From JABCPE02 sp963530615 (GTDB taxonomy: Bacteria > Bacteroidota > Bacteroidia > Flavobacteriales > Weeksellaceae): a stretch of DNA of 64,000 bases. Below the pieces are notes generated by a model. The model was not told the origin of the DNA. It saw only the letters and a list, made by a program, of their open reading frames with translations, and ran no database searches. Positions 17,730 to 27,472 of this stretch are shown in pieces. The stretch lies in NCBI GenBank assembly GCA_963530615.1, contig CAUSDX010000002.1, positions 62,001 through 126,000 of the forward strand. Reading direction: 5' to 3'. Both the position numbers and the translations under genes were made by a program. How positions within the stretch are numbered: the first letter of the stretch is position 1; each line of letters starts with the position of its first letter.

Positions 17730-20375
17730 ATGCCAAAGATTAGATTAAATAAGGCGACAAAGGAATTTAATATTTCCATACCGAGAGCAATAGAGTTTTT
17801 ACATGCTAAAGGATTTAACATAGCAGAGGGAAATCCTAATGTGTTGTTAGAAGATGATGCTTATACGGCGTTAGAGGCTGAATTTGCAGTGGATGGAAAG
17901 CAGAAAAGAGCTTCGCAAGAAGTGGTGATTACAAAAGTTCCTGAAGCAAAATTAGAAATAGAAGAAAAACCACAGGTAATTAAGGCAAAGGCTCCTATGT
18001 CTAAAAAAACAACTAAAGTTTTAGGTAAAATAGATTTAGAGTCCCAAAAACCTGTCGTTAAAAAGGAAGAAAAGTCTGTTATAGAACAAGAAAAAAAAGA
18101 GACGAAAGTAGAAACTCCAAAAGAGGAAAAAATAGAAAAAGTATTTCAAGCGAAAAAAGAAACTTCTGAGGAAATATCTGCGGAGCCAGAAAAGATAGAA
18201 ACAAAATATCAGAAATTAGATGGACCAAAAATCCTTCAAGAAAAGGTGGATTTATCCCAATTTGAGACTAAACCAAAATCTGATACAAAGAAAAAGCCAA
18301 GAAAAAGAATTCAGAAACCAATTGGTGAAAATAAATCTGCTACAAATTCTGTAAATCAAGGTGCTACATCAAATAAAAAACCTTTCAAAAAAGATGATAA
18401 ACCGCAAGGGCAAGGAGGGAAAAATGGTAAGAAAGGGGGTAAAAAAGAAAAAGTGATGCCTGTAGAGCTTACTGATGAGCAGGTGAAAAATCAAATCAAA
18501 GAAACTTTAGAGAAGTTAACGAATAAAGGAGGAAAATCAAAATCATCTAAACATAGAAGAGAAAAAAGATCTTTCCGTAGAGAGCAAGATGAACTTCAGC
18601 AGGAATTGGCAGCACAAGATAGAACTCTTAAGGTTACGGAGTATATCACAGTAAATGAATTGGCGGCACTAATGGATGTTGCTCCGACAGAAGTCATATC
18701 AGTGTGTTTCTCTCTTGGAGTGATGGTAACGATGAACCAAAGGTTAGAAGCCGATACGCTTACATTGGTTGCTGATGAATTTGGGTATAAAATAGAATTT
18801 TCTGATGCAGATTTAGAAGAGAATACAGAGGAGGAAGAAGTTGATAATGAAGAGGATTTATTGCCAAGAGCTCCTATTGTTACCGTTATGGGGCATGTGG
18901 ACCATGGGAAAACTTCTCTTTTAGATTATATTAGAAAAGCAAATGTAATAGCTGGTGAGTCAGGGGGGATTACTCAGCATATTGGGGCGTATGGAGTGAA
19001 GTTGGAAAATGGAAGAAAAATCACTTTTTTAGATACTCCTGGGCATGAGGCTTTTACAGCGATGAGAGCTAGAGGGGCACAAGTAACTGATGTTGCGATT
19101 ATAGTGATTGCTGCTGATGATGAGGTGATGCCGCAGACCAAGGAAGCGATTTCCCATGCACAAGCTGCGGGAGTTCCAATGATTATTGCTTTGAACAAGG
19201 TAGATAAACCTACAGCAAATCCAGATAAAATTCGTGAGCAATTATCACAATTGAACATCTTGGTAGAAGAATGGGGAGGGAATGTTCAATCGCAAGAAAT
19301 TTCAGCAAAATTTGGACAAAATGTAGATTTACTTTTAGAAAAAGTATTACTTCAATCAGATTTATTAGAGTTAAAAGCTAATCCAAGTAAAATTGCTTCA
19401 GGAGTAGTTATAGAGGCATCTTTAGATAAAGGAAGAGGATATGTTTCTACATTATTAGTACAGTCAGGAACATTAAAGGTAGGAGATTATGTTTTAGCTG
19501 GGAAAAACCATGGTAAAGTTAAAGCTATGTTAGATGAGAGAGGGCATAATTTAAAAGAAGCAGGGCCTTCTACACCTGTGACGATTTTGGGACTTGATGG
19601 AGCACCAACAGCAGGGGATAAATTCAAAGTTTATGAAGATGAAAGAGAAGCGAAAACTATTGCTAATAAGAGAGAACAGCTTCAGAGAGAGCAAACTATT
19701 AGAACTAAAAAGCATTTAACTTTAGATGAAATAGGACGAAGAATTGCCCTTGGTGATTTCAAAGAGTTGAATATCATTCTTAAAGGAGATGTAGATGGTT
19801 CAGTAGAGGCATTGACAGATATGCTTCAAAGGCTTTCTACAGAGGAAATTCAAGTGAATATCCTTCATAAAGGCGTAGGGCAAATTACAGAAAGTGATAT
19901 TTTATTAGCAACGGCATCGGATGCGATTGTGATAGGATTTAATGTAAGAGCAGGAGCAAATGCTAAAGAATTGGCAGAAAAAGAAGAAATAGAAATCAGA
20001 ACATATTCCGTAATTTATGACGCAATAGATGAGGTAAAAGAAGCTATGGAAGGAATGCTTTCGCCAGAAATCAAAGAGCAAGTTATCGGAAATGTGGAAA
20101 TACGCGAGGTCTTCAAAATTTCAAAAGTAGGCTCTATCGCAGGATGTATGGTGCTTTCAGGTAAAGTAACGAGAAACTCCAAAGTTCGTCTGTTGAGAGA
20201 TGGAGTGGTGAAACATGATGGAGAACTGGAAAGTTTGAAGCGTTATAAAGATGATGTGAAGGAAGTAACTAAAGGTTACGAATGTGGTTTAAACCTTAAA
20301 GGCTACAATGATATAGAGATAGGAGATGTTTTAGAGGTTTATGAAGAAATAGCAGTTAAGAAAAAATTGAAGTAA
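17730..20375 (+). CDS. infB: translation initiation factor IF-2
   Basis: 881 aa. N-terminal IF2_N module (PKIRLNKATKEFNISIPRAI), a long charged, Lys/Glu-rich linker (about 60-270), then the GTPase domain (about 380-550) with GHVDHGKTSLLD, DTPGHEAFTAMRARGAQVTD and NKVDKPTANPD, followed by domains II-IV and the fMet-tRNA-binding C-terminus. Delivers initiator tRNA to the 30S subunit. Third gene of the rimP operon, ended by a hairpin at 20398. Confidence 0.97.
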   Translation: MPKIRLNKATKEFNISIPRAIEFLHAKGFNIAEGNPNVLLEDDAYTALEAEFAVDGKQKRASQEVVITKVPEAKLEIEEKPQVIKAKAPMSKKTTKVLGKIDLESQKPVVKKEEKSVIEQEKKETKVETPKEEKIEKVFQAKKETSEEISAEPEKIETKYQKLDGPKILQEKVDLSQFETKPKSDTKKKPRKRIQKPIGENKSATNSVNQGATSNKKPFKKDDKPQGQGGKNGKKGGKKEKVMPVELTDEQVKNQIKETLEKLTNKGGKSKSSKHRREKRSFRREQDELQQELAAQDRTLKVTEYITVNELAALMDVAPTEVISVCFSLGVMVTMNQRLEADTLTLVADEFGYKIEFSDADLEENTEEEEVDNEEDLLPRAPIVTVMGHVDHGKTSLLDYIRKANVIAGESGGITQHIGAYGVKLENGRKITFLDTPGHEAFTAMRARGAQVTDVAIIVIAADDEVMPQTKEAISHAQAAGVPMIIALNKVDKPTANPDKIREQLSQLNILVEEWGGNVQSQEISAKFGQNVDLLLEKVLLQSDLLELKANPSKIASGVVIEASLDKGRGYVSTLLVQSGTLKVGDYVLAGKNHGKVKAMLDERGHNLKEAGPSTPVTILGLDGAPTAGDKFKVYEDEREAKTIANKREQLQREQTIRTKKHLTLDEIGRRIALGDFKELNIILKGDVDGSVEALTDMLQRLSTEEIQVNILHKGVGQITESDILLATASDAIVIGFNVRAGANAKELAEKEEIEIRTYSVIYDAIDEVKEAMEGMLSPEIKEQVIGNVEIREVFKISKVGSIAGCMVLSGKVTRNSKVRLLRDGVVKHDGELESLKRYKDDVKEVTKGYECGLNLKGYNDIEIGDVLEVYEEIAVKKKLK

Positions 20376-20397
20376 TATTTCTATTTTGAATAAAAAG

Positions 20398-20433
20398 AAC
20401 TTCGGTGGGAGAAATCTCATCGGAGTTTTTCTT
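20398..20433 (+). terminator. intrinsic terminator after infB
   Basis: AACTTCGGTGGGAG (20398-20411) pairs, with some G-U pairs, with CTCATCGGAGTT (20416-20427), followed by a T run. Confidence 0.7.
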
Positions 20434-20520
20434 TAAAAAAGAAATTGTAACCAAAATATGATATTTTTCCGTTTTCTTAAATCTTTATATCTTAATCAAG
20501 GTTTTAATAAAAATATATTA

Positions 20521-20528
20521 TACTTTTG
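20521..20528 (+). promoter_or_regulatory. -7 box of topA promoter
   Basis: TACTTTTG, 14 bp upstream of the topA ATG, matches TAnnTTTG; no clear TTG -33. Confidence 0.55.
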
Positions 20529-20542
20529 CAAAAAAAAGCAGT

Positions 20543-23050
20543 ATGTCAAAAAATTTAGTCATCGTAGAGTCTCCTGCAAAAGCGAAGACCATTCAGAAAT
20601 ACTTGGGGAAAGATTTTGAAGTAAAGTCCAGTTTTGGGCATATTCGTGATTTACCTAAAAAGGGAATGGGAATTAACTTGGAGGATTTTACGCCTGATTA
20701 TGAGGTTTCTGCTGATAAAAAGAAGGTGGTGTCGGAACTAAAAGCAGCTGCTAAAAAAGCGGATATGGTGTGGTTAGCTTCCGATGAAGATCGTGAGGGA
20801 GAGGCAATTGCATGGCATTTAGCACAAGAATTAAAATTAAAAGAGGATAAAACTAAGAGAATCGTTTTCCATGAAATTACAAAAAACGCCATATTAAAGG
20901 CGGTAGAAAATCCGAGAAATATAGATCAGAATTTGGTTAATGCTCAGCAGGCTCGTAGGGTTTTAGATAGAATTGTGGGGTTTGAGATGTCGCCAGTGCT
21001 TTGGAAGAAAGTTAGGACAGGGCTGTCGGCAGGGCGTGTGCAGTCGGTAGCTGTAAGGTTGATTGTTGAGAGAGAAAAGGATATTCGTGATTTTCAGCCA
21101 GAGGCTTCCTATAAAGTGGAGGGAGTTTTTAGAAATGTTCAAAATCAAGAAATTTTGGCAAAACTGAAAAGGGATTTTGGTAAAGAAGATGAGGCTGAGG
21201 AATTTTTGAAGCAATGCCAAAGAACAGATTTTGAGATTTTGAATGTAGAGGTTAAGCCAGGGCAGCGTTCAGCATCGGCTCCATTTACTACATCTACTCT
21301 TCAGCAAGAGGCAAGTAATAGATTAGGGTATGGAGTAACGACTACAATGCGTATTGCTCAAAGGCTTTATGAAGAGGGGTATATTACTTATATGAGAACG
21401 GATTCCGTGAATCTATCTCAGGAAGCTATTAATGGAGCAAAGGAATATATTGTCAAAGAGTTTGGGGAGGATTATTCTCTTCCGAGAAATTATACTACTA
21501 AATCTGCATCTGCACAAGAAGCTCATGAGGCAATTCGTCCGACAGATTTTGGAATAAAGACTATCAGTGATGATGCACAATTGAACAGACTATATCAATT
21601 AATCTATCGCAGAACTTTGGCAAGTCAAATGACGAATGCAAAGATAGAAAAAACGATTATTGAAATAGGAAATTCAGTTTTATCACAGCATTTTGAAGCA
21701 CAGGGAGAGGTTATTGTATTTGATGGATTTCTTAGAGCTTATGGCCTTCATAAAAATGAAGAGGAAGAAAATGATGGAAATGAAAAACTTTTACCAAAAG
21801 TAAGTGTGGGAGAAGGGGTATCATGTGAAAAAATTACTGCTACGGAGAAGTTTAGCCGTCCAATGACGCGTTTTACAGAGGCAGGATTAGTGAAGAAGTT
21901 GGAAGAACTGGGTATAGGCCGTCCTTCTACTTATGCTCCTACAATTCAAACGATTCAGAATCGTGAATATGTGGATAAGAGAGAAATTCAACCACAAGAA
22001 AGGGAAATCGTGAAGATGACTTTATCAGAAAATCAAATTCATAGAGAGGTTGTAATAGAAAAATTTGGTGGAGATAAAAATAAATTCGTTCCAACAGATA
22101 TCGGAGAGGTTGTGAATGAATTTTTGATAGAGAACTTTGCCGAGATATTGGATTATGGTTTTACAGCAAAGGTGGAGCAGGATTTTGATGATATAGCAAG
22201 TGGCTCGGAAAAGTGGAAAACAGTGATGAAGGGGTTTTATGATAATTTTCATCCTAAAATAGAAGAAGTGAGTGAAAATGCAGATAGAGCTACGGGAGAA
22301 AGGTTGTTAGGGAAAGATCCTAAAACAGGCAAAAATGTTTATGCTAGAATTGGTAGATTTGGAGCAATCATTCAGATTGGAGAAACTGAGACTAATGAAA
22401 AACCTCTTTTTGCATCACTATTAGAGGGGCAGAATATTAAGACTATTTCGCTGGAAGAGGCATTAGAGCTTTTCAAAATTCCTTTTGAATTAGGGGATTA
22501 TGAAGGGGAATCAGTATTGGTAGGTGTTGGGCGTTTTGGACCTTATGTAAAATGGGGAGATATATTTATTGGTCTTCCCAAGGGAGAAGATCCGCTGTCT
22601 GTGGATAATGAACGAGCAATACAAATTATTGAGGAAAAGAAGAAAGCAGATGCTCCTGTGGCTATTTATAAAGGAGAGCCTATAACGAGAGGTGTTGGGC
22701 GTTTTGGACCATTTATTAAGTATCAAGATATTTATGTAAATGTGCCTAAAAAGTATGATTTTGAGAATTTGACTCAAAAGGATATTGATGAATTGATTGA
22801 TGCTAAGTTGGAAAAAGAAGCAAATCGCTATATAATGCAGTGGGAAGATGAGAAAATCTCACTTGAAAATGGAAGATGGGGACCGTTTATTAAGTTCGGA
22901 AAATCTAATCTTAAAATTCCAAGAAAAGCAGATGAAACTAAGTATACGGCAGAAGAACTAAAGGGAATTTCTCTTGATGAAGTTAAACGATGGATTATGG
23001 AGCAGGAGCCTACAGCTTTTGAAAAAAGGACAAAAAAGACAAAAAAATAA
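20543..23050 (+). CDS. topA: DNA topoisomerase I
   Basis: 835 aa type IA topoisomerase. TOPRIM domain at the N-terminus (LVIVESPAKAKTIQKYLG; the acidic triad in ASDEDREGEAIAWHL), catalytic tyrosine Y283 in GYITYMRTDSVNLS, and PTDFG / GRPSTYAPTIQTI motifs. The C-terminal third has no Cys4 zinc fingers; instead it carries three repeats with a GRFGP/GRWGP core (VGRFGPYVKWGD, VGRFGPFIKYQD, NGRWGPFIKFGK), as in many non-proteobacterial TopA. Relaxes negative supercoils. Confidence 0.97.
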   Translation: MSKNLVIVESPAKAKTIQKYLGKDFEVKSSFGHIRDLPKKGMGINLEDFTPDYEVSADKKKVVSELKAAAKKADMVWLASDEDREGEAIAWHLAQELKLKEDKTKRIVFHEITKNAILKAVENPRNIDQNLVNAQQARRVLDRIVGFEMSPVLWKKVRTGLSAGRVQSVAVRLIVEREKDIRDFQPEASYKVEGVFRNVQNQEILAKLKRDFGKEDEAEEFLKQCQRTDFEILNVEVKPGQRSASAPFTTSTLQQEASNRLGYGVTTTMRIAQRLYEEGYITYMRTDSVNLSQEAINGAKEYIVKEFGEDYSLPRNYTTKSASAQEAHEAIRPTDFGIKTISDDAQLNRLYQLIYRRTLASQMTNAKIEKTIIEIGNSVLSQHFEAQGEVIVFDGFLRAYGLHKNEEEENDGNEKLLPKVSVGEGVSCEKITATEKFSRPMTRFTEAGLVKKLEELGIGRPSTYAPTIQTIQNREYVDKREIQPQEREIVKMTLSENQIHREVVIEKFGGDKNKFVPTDIGEVVNEFLIENFAEILDYGFTAKVEQDFDDIASGSEKWKTVMKGFYDNFHPKIEEVSENADRATGERLLGKDPKTGKNVYARIGRFGAIIQIGETETNEKPLFASLLEGQNIKTISLEEALELFKIPFELGDYEGESVLVGVGRFGPYVKWGDIFIGLPKGEDPLSVDNERAIQIIEEKKKADAPVAIYKGEPITRGVGRFGPFIKYQDIYVNVPKKYDFENLTQKDIDELIDAKLEKEANRYIMQWEDEKISLENGRWGPFIKFGKSNLKIPRKADETKYTAEELKGISLDEVKRWIMEQEPTAFEKRTKKTKK

Positions 23051-23055
23051 ATTAA

Positions 23056-23081
23056 ATTCTCTCTTTTTTGAGAGAATTTTT
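23056..23081 (+). terminator. intrinsic terminator after topA
   Basis: ATTCTCTC (23056-23063) pairs with GAGAGAAT (23070-23077), then T. It lies between topA and the ureohydrolase-like gene (23117), so read-through may be partial. Confidence 0.75.
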
Positions 23082-23116
23082 CATAAGAAATTTATAAATC
23101 AATTTTTGAGAGAATA

Positions 23117-24184
23117 ATGAATACAGAAGATATATTATTATTACCACCTAAAATAGAATGTGAACCATGGCAATTAGGAACCATGGTATCTCATGAGATT
23201 CAAAAGGGAGGGATAGCATTGGTTTTTTGTTCCGAAGAAAGAGGTGCTGGAAAAAATGCTACTGGGAAAGATTTTCATTCTGTGAGGAAGGAACTTTATC
23301 ATTTGTCAAAGTTAGATTTTGAAGTGCCTATAAGTGATTTAGGTGATTTGATTTCAGGTAAAACCCATGAGGATAGTCATTATATTTTGGAGGAATTAGC
23401 CTTGTCTTGTTTATCAAAAGGAGCGATACCTGTGGTAATTGGAGGAAGTAATGATTTGGGATATTCTCTTTTAAAGGCAATAAATTTAAATCAAAATTCG
23501 GTAAACTATACGCAGATAAATTCTTTTGTTCATCTTAACGATGAGGGGGATAAATTAACGGAGAAAAATTTTTTAGCAAGGATTTTTAGTGATAAAGAAA
23601 TACATCTGAAAGATTATTTCCATTTGGGATATCAAAAACATTTGAATGAAATTGACTCTGTAAAATTGATGAAAAATGTAGATTTTGAGATATTGAGATT
23701 ATCCGAAATGATGGGGACAATGGATAAAGCAGAGCCTTTTCTGAGAAGGGCAGATTTGGTTACCATAAATTGTGATGCGGTAGAGAGTTTTATGGGAGGC
23801 TTTTCTATAAATCCGCAAGTAAATGGATTGAACCGAAGAGAAATTTGTGCTTGTATGAAAGAGATAGGGCTGGGAGAAAATTTGAAATCGGTGGGGATTT
23901 TCAACTATAATGCGGAGTCTAAGAATTTATTAAACGCTCAGCTTTTAGCTCAAATGTTATGGTATTTGATAGAAGGGATTAACATTCAAAAAACACATCC
24001 AAAGGAGAGACAGTATGAAACTTTTATTGTAATGATGGAGGAGATGAATTGTGTTTTTAAAAGGGATATTTTTAGAGGAGTGTGGTATTTTGGGGATAAT
24101 GATGATATTCAGAAATGTATTCCTTGCAGTGTAGAAGATTATGAGAATGCAAAGAAAGGTATTTTAGCGAGACGATTAAAATAG
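23117..24184 (+). CDS. ureohydrolase-fold (arginase/formimidoylglutamase-like) protein with degenerate metal site
   Basis: 355 aa. The overall pattern is the arginase/agmatinase/formimidoylglutamase family, and related flavobacterial proteins are usually annotated formimidoylglutamase. The manganese ligands are not conserved: GGxH is IGGSND (108-113), the DxHxD site is FVHLND (137-142), and SxDxDxxDP is NCDAVES (218-224). Other parts are well kept, e.g. PQVNGLNRREICACMKEIGL and SHPKERQYETF-like HPKERQYETF. I infer a non-catalytic or altered role. No hut genes are adjacent; it stands between topA and the polysaccharide genes (6 bp before the glycosyltransferase at 24191). Confidence 0.7.
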   Translation: MNTEDILLLPPKIECEPWQLGTMVSHEIQKGGIALVFCSEERGAGKNATGKDFHSVRKELYHLSKLDFEVPISDLGDLISGKTHEDSHYILEELALSCLSKGAIPVVIGGSNDLGYSLLKAINLNQNSVNYTQINSFVHLNDEGDKLTEKNFLARIFSDKEIHLKDYFHLGYQKHLNEIDSVKLMKNVDFEILRLSEMMGTMDKAEPFLRRADLVTINCDAVESFMGGFSINPQVNGLNRREICACMKEIGLGENLKSVGIFNYNAESKNLLNAQLLAQMLWYLIEGINIQKTHPKERQYETFIVMMEEMNCVFKRDIFRGVWYFGDNDDIQKCIPCSVEDYENAKKGILARRLK

Positions 24185-24190
24185 AAAATA

Positions 24191-25183
24191 ATGAAAAAAG
24201 TATCGGTTATTGTTCCTGTTTATAATGTGCAAAATTATTTAGAAAAGTGTCTAAACTCTTTGGTTAATCAGACATTGAGCGAAATAGAAATATTGGTGGT
24301 TAATGATGGAAGTACGGATAATTCTCAGCAAATTATAGATAGTTTTCAAAAGCGATATCCTGAAAAGATTTGTTCTTTTTGGAAAGAAAATGGAGGTTTG
24401 AGTGATGCGAGAAATTATGGTTTAGATAGAGTGAAAGGAGAGTTTATAGGGTTTGTGGATAGCGATGATTATGTAGAGTTGACGATGTTTGAAGATATGT
24501 ATAATCTGGCTAAAAAGCATAATGCGGAAATGACTATTTGTAATCTTCAAAAAGTAGATGAGGAAGGGCGAGTGGTACAAAAGTTGCCTCAAATACCGAA
24601 TATGCCAGAAAAAATTGAGTTAAAAGAAAATTTTTCTATTTTTTCGGATTTAAGTTATTTTGCTTGTAATAAATTGTTTCACCGAGATTTATTTCAAAAT
24701 AAAAGATTTAAGAAAGGTATTCATTTTGAAGATATTCAGTTGATTCCTCAGTTGTTATTAGAGTGTAAAATTTTGGCACATACCTCAAATTATTGTTATC
24801 AATATTTAGAGAGAGAAAATTCCATTACAAAGACACACACGGAGAAAGGGTTAGATATTCTCAGAGCAGTAGAGGAGGTAGATGAGATGTTTCGAAAATC
24901 TGTTTATGCAGAGCGGGTGTCAGAGCTACAAGGATTTAGAATTTTAGAAGGGGTTTATACTTTTTTGGCATATTTGGCGTATGTAAAGGATGAAAGTATG
25001 TATTGGAAAATGTCAGCAGAATTGAAGAAATTTATGCTAAAGAATAATATTTCAGTTGTAGAAATATTGAAATATAGAAGATTTAACGAGAATTATCTCT
25101 TATCTTTGCCATGTAAAAAGAAAATTTATTATTTGTTATATTTTTTAGGTCAAGAAAGGTTTTTGAGGAAATTATTAAAATAA
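24191..25183 (+). CDS. glycosyltransferase family 2
   Basis: 330 aa. GT-A fold: VSVIVPVYNVQNYLEKCL at the N-terminus, VVNDGSTDNSQQI, KENGGLSDARNYGL and the DxD motif FVDSDDY. C-terminal region helical. Adds a sugar to an undecaprenyl-linked repeat unit, acceptor and donor unknown. First gene of a five-gene polysaccharide module on the + strand, close-packed with the ureohydrolase-like gene upstream. Confidence 0.9.
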   Translation: MKKVSVIVPVYNVQNYLEKCLNSLVNQTLSEIEILVVNDGSTDNSQQIIDSFQKRYPEKICSFWKENGGLSDARNYGLDRVKGEFIGFVDSDDYVELTMFEDMYNLAKKHNAEMTICNLQKVDEEGRVVQKLPQIPNMPEKIELKENFSIFSDLSYFACNKLFHRDLFQNKRFKKGIHFEDIQLIPQLLLECKILAHTSNYCYQYLERENSITKTHTEKGLDILRAVEEVDEMFRKSVYAERVSELQGFRILEGVYTFLAYLAYVKDESMYWKMSAELKKFMLKNNISVVEILKYRRFNENYLLSLPCKKKIYYLLYFLGQERFLRKLLK

Positions 25184-25198
25184 GAAGGTCAAGTATAA

Positions 25199-26314
25199 AT
25201 GGCACTTTTGCATCCAGTATTTTCGGTGGTTACTTTAGTTCTTATCGGTTATTCATTTTTAGAGGTGAATAACTATAAGAATTATAAATCTGTTTGGGCA
25301 GTAGTGGGAATAATGATTATATTGATAGGGCTTAGAAGTTGGGTAGGTGCGGATTATGGGGCGTATGTGCAGATGTATAATTATTTTGGAGAAAATACGG
25401 ATTATTCAAAAATTTTGGATACTGCATTAAGGAAAGATGAATTGGATGTAGAATGGCTTTATGTTTTTGTGGGGAAGGTGATTTATGGTTCTGGTATGCC
25501 TTTTTTTATTTTTACATTTGTATTGGCTTTATTTTCAATAGGGATTAAATATTGGACTTTTGAAAATGCAGTTGTTTATCCATCAATTAGTATGCTTTTG
25601 TATATGTTTCCATCTTATTTTTCGGCAGATGGTGGGCATATGAGACAAGCGGTGGCGATGGCGGTAGCGATGGCTTCTTTTTATTTTATAAAGAGAAGGA
25701 AATTGCTGTTGTTTTTGTTTATGATTTATATAGCAATGGGGTTCCATAAATCTGCGGTAATTTTCATTCCTGCATATTGGTTGGTTTTAGTGCCGTTAAA
25801 TTCAGTAAAGATATTATCCTTGATTGCTTTAAGTGTGCTTCTTTCTCCTTTTCAGGTTTATCAGTATATATCTTTATTGGACTCTATTGCACCCGCAGAT
25901 GTTTATCAAGGGTTTCGAGCTTATGATACAATAGAAGATGGTAATATGGGGAGTGTGAAATTTACGGATTTGATCTGTATAATGTATGCTTATTTTTTGG
26001 TAACTTATAACAAAGAAGCTTGTGAGAAAATTCCTTACTATGAATATATGAGAAATATTGGAGTGGTAGGAGTGTGCATGTATTTTATATTTAGAGGGAG
26101 TTTTATTTTTTCATCGAGGCTAGCAGCATATTATATTATATTTATGGTAATGGTATTACCGAATATTGTAGCATCTATTACTAATGGTAAATTAAAGAGG
26201 ATATTGCATTTGTTTTTAATAGCGTATATTGTGTTCTATTATTTTGTGTATGCGATAATGCAGGCACCAAGAGCAGGATATACATGGGACAGATATGGCA
26301 ATTTCTTATGGTAA
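25199..26314 (+). CDS. EpsG-family polysaccharide polymerase (Wzy-like)
   Basis: 371 aa, about ten hydrophobic segments. Typical EpsG motifs: RSWVGADYGAYVQMY near residue 45, FPSYFSADGGHMRQAVAMAV, GFHKSAVIFIPAYW. Integral inner-membrane protein expected to polymerise repeat units in the periplasm. Located between a glycosyltransferase and a WecA-like initiator, consistent with a Wzy-dependent exopolysaccharide/capsule pathway. No Wzx flippase gene is in this module. Confidence 0.85.
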   Translation: MALLHPVFSVVTLVLIGYSFLEVNNYKNYKSVWAVVGIMIILIGLRSWVGADYGAYVQMYNYFGENTDYSKILDTALRKDELDVEWLYVFVGKVIYGSGMPFFIFTFVLALFSIGIKYWTFENAVVYPSISMLLYMFPSYFSADGGHMRQAVAMAVAMASFYFIKRRKLLLFLFMIYIAMGFHKSAVIFIPAYWLVLVPLNSVKILSLIALSVLLSPFQVYQYISLLDSIAPADVYQGFRAYDTIEDGNMGSVKFTDLICIMYAYFLVTYNKEACEKIPYYEYMRNIGVVGVCMYFIFRGSFIFSSRLAAYYIIFMVMVLPNIVASITNGKLKRILHLFLIAYIVFYYFVYAIMQAPRAGYTWDRYGNFLW

Positions 26315-26326
26315 AATGACACAAAA

Positions 26327-27436
26327 ATGGAAGAATTAGAATATTGGCTAAATTCAAAGGATCTATTTGTTATAAGGATTATTATAGTGTTTTTTTTGTC
26401 TGCAATATTGAGTTATAGGGCAATTCCTGTGATTATTAAAATATCAAAACGAAAAAATCTTATGGCAGTTCCTGTGGATAGAAGTTCTCATGATACTCAA
26501 GTTCCTAATTTAGGAGGAATAGCGTTGTTTTTTAGTATTGGGATTTGTGTGCCTATTTTTGCGTATGAGTTATTTGAGAGTTATAAGTTTTTATTTCCTG
26601 CTTTGGTGATTATTTTTTATATAGGAGTGTTGGATGATATTGTGGAAATTAGAGCTTATAAAAAGATAGTGGCTCAAGTTATTGTTGCTGTATTGATGGT
26701 TATTGGTTCTGATGTGAGAATAAAAAATTTTTTCGGATTATTGGGAGTTTATGAATTGTCTTATTTAATCAGTGTATTCTTGAGTATATTTATCTTTATC
26801 ATTATGGTTAATGCGTTTAATTTGATTGATGGTATAGATGGGTTGGCGGGGATGTTTTCTGTTATATCGTGTGCTGTTTTTGGAGTTAGTTATTATCATT
26901 TAGGAGAATATAATTATCCTATGGTAATGTTATGTGTAGTGATTATAGGGGCGTTATTGAGTTTTCTTTATTACAATTTTTCGGAGGATCGGAGCAAGAA
27001 GATATTCATGGGAGATACAGGTTCTATGACTATAGGTTTTCTATTAGTTTTGACGGCATTTTATTTTATGGATCTTTTTGTTTATAAAGATGAGATAGGG
27101 AAGCCTCATTATCATTTGCTTTCTGCTCCAGTCATTACATTTGCAATATTACTTTTGCCTATAATAGATACATTGAGTGTTATTATTATTAGGATTTTGA
27201 ACGGAAAGTCTCCGTTGCAGGCGGATAAGAATCATATTCATCATAAATTATTAGCATTGGGTTTAAATCATAAAGAAGCTACGGTGTGCATCATATCTTA
27301 TTATCTTTTTGTGATAGGAATAGTTTATGTATTGAGACATTTGGAAATTAATTTATTATTTGCGGTTGTTTTATTTTTAGGATTTTTAGGAGCTTATGCC
27401 CCAAATGTCATTCAAAAAATTAGACAAAAAAGATAA
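26327..27436 (+). CDS. WecA/MraY-family undecaprenyl-phosphate sugar-1-phosphate transferase
   Basis: 369 aa, about ten membrane segments. Signature loops: VPNLGGIALFFS, LDDIVEIRAYKK (DD motif), NAFNLIDGIDGLAG, MGDTGSMTIGF and the HIHH motif in ADKNHIHHKLLALGL. It loads the first sugar phosphate (probably GlcNAc-1-P) onto undecaprenyl phosphate to start repeat-unit synthesis. Not MraY itself, since no murein genes are near and the HIHH form is WecA/TagO-like. Starts 12 bp after the polymerase gene. Confidence 0.9.
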   Translation: MEELEYWLNSKDLFVIRIIIVFFLSAILSYRAIPVIIKISKRKNLMAVPVDRSSHDTQVPNLGGIALFFSIGICVPIFAYELFESYKFLFPALVIIFYIGVLDDIVEIRAYKKIVAQVIVAVLMVIGSDVRIKNFFGLLGVYELSYLISVFLSIFIFIIMVNAFNLIDGIDGLAGMFSVISCAVFGVSYYHLGEYNYPMVMLCVVIIGALLSFLYYNFSEDRSKKIFMGDTGSMTIGFLLVLTAFYFMDLFVYKDEIGKPHYHLLSAPVITFAILLLPIIDTLSVIIIRILNGKSPLQADKNHIHHKLLALGLNHKEATVCIISYYLFVIGIVYVLRHLEINLLFAVVLFLGFLGAYAPNVIQKIRQKR

Positions 27437-27443
27437 AAAATAT

Positions 27444-27451
27444 TATTTTTG
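27444..27451 (+). promoter_or_regulatory. possible internal -7 box before the export genes
   Basis: TATTTTTG in the 36-bp gap before the Wza-like gene, 21 bp upstream of its start. Could give extra expression of the export pair; AT-rich context makes chance occurrence likely. Confidence 0.35.
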
Positions 27452-27472
27452 TAAAAATAAATAAAATTATAA

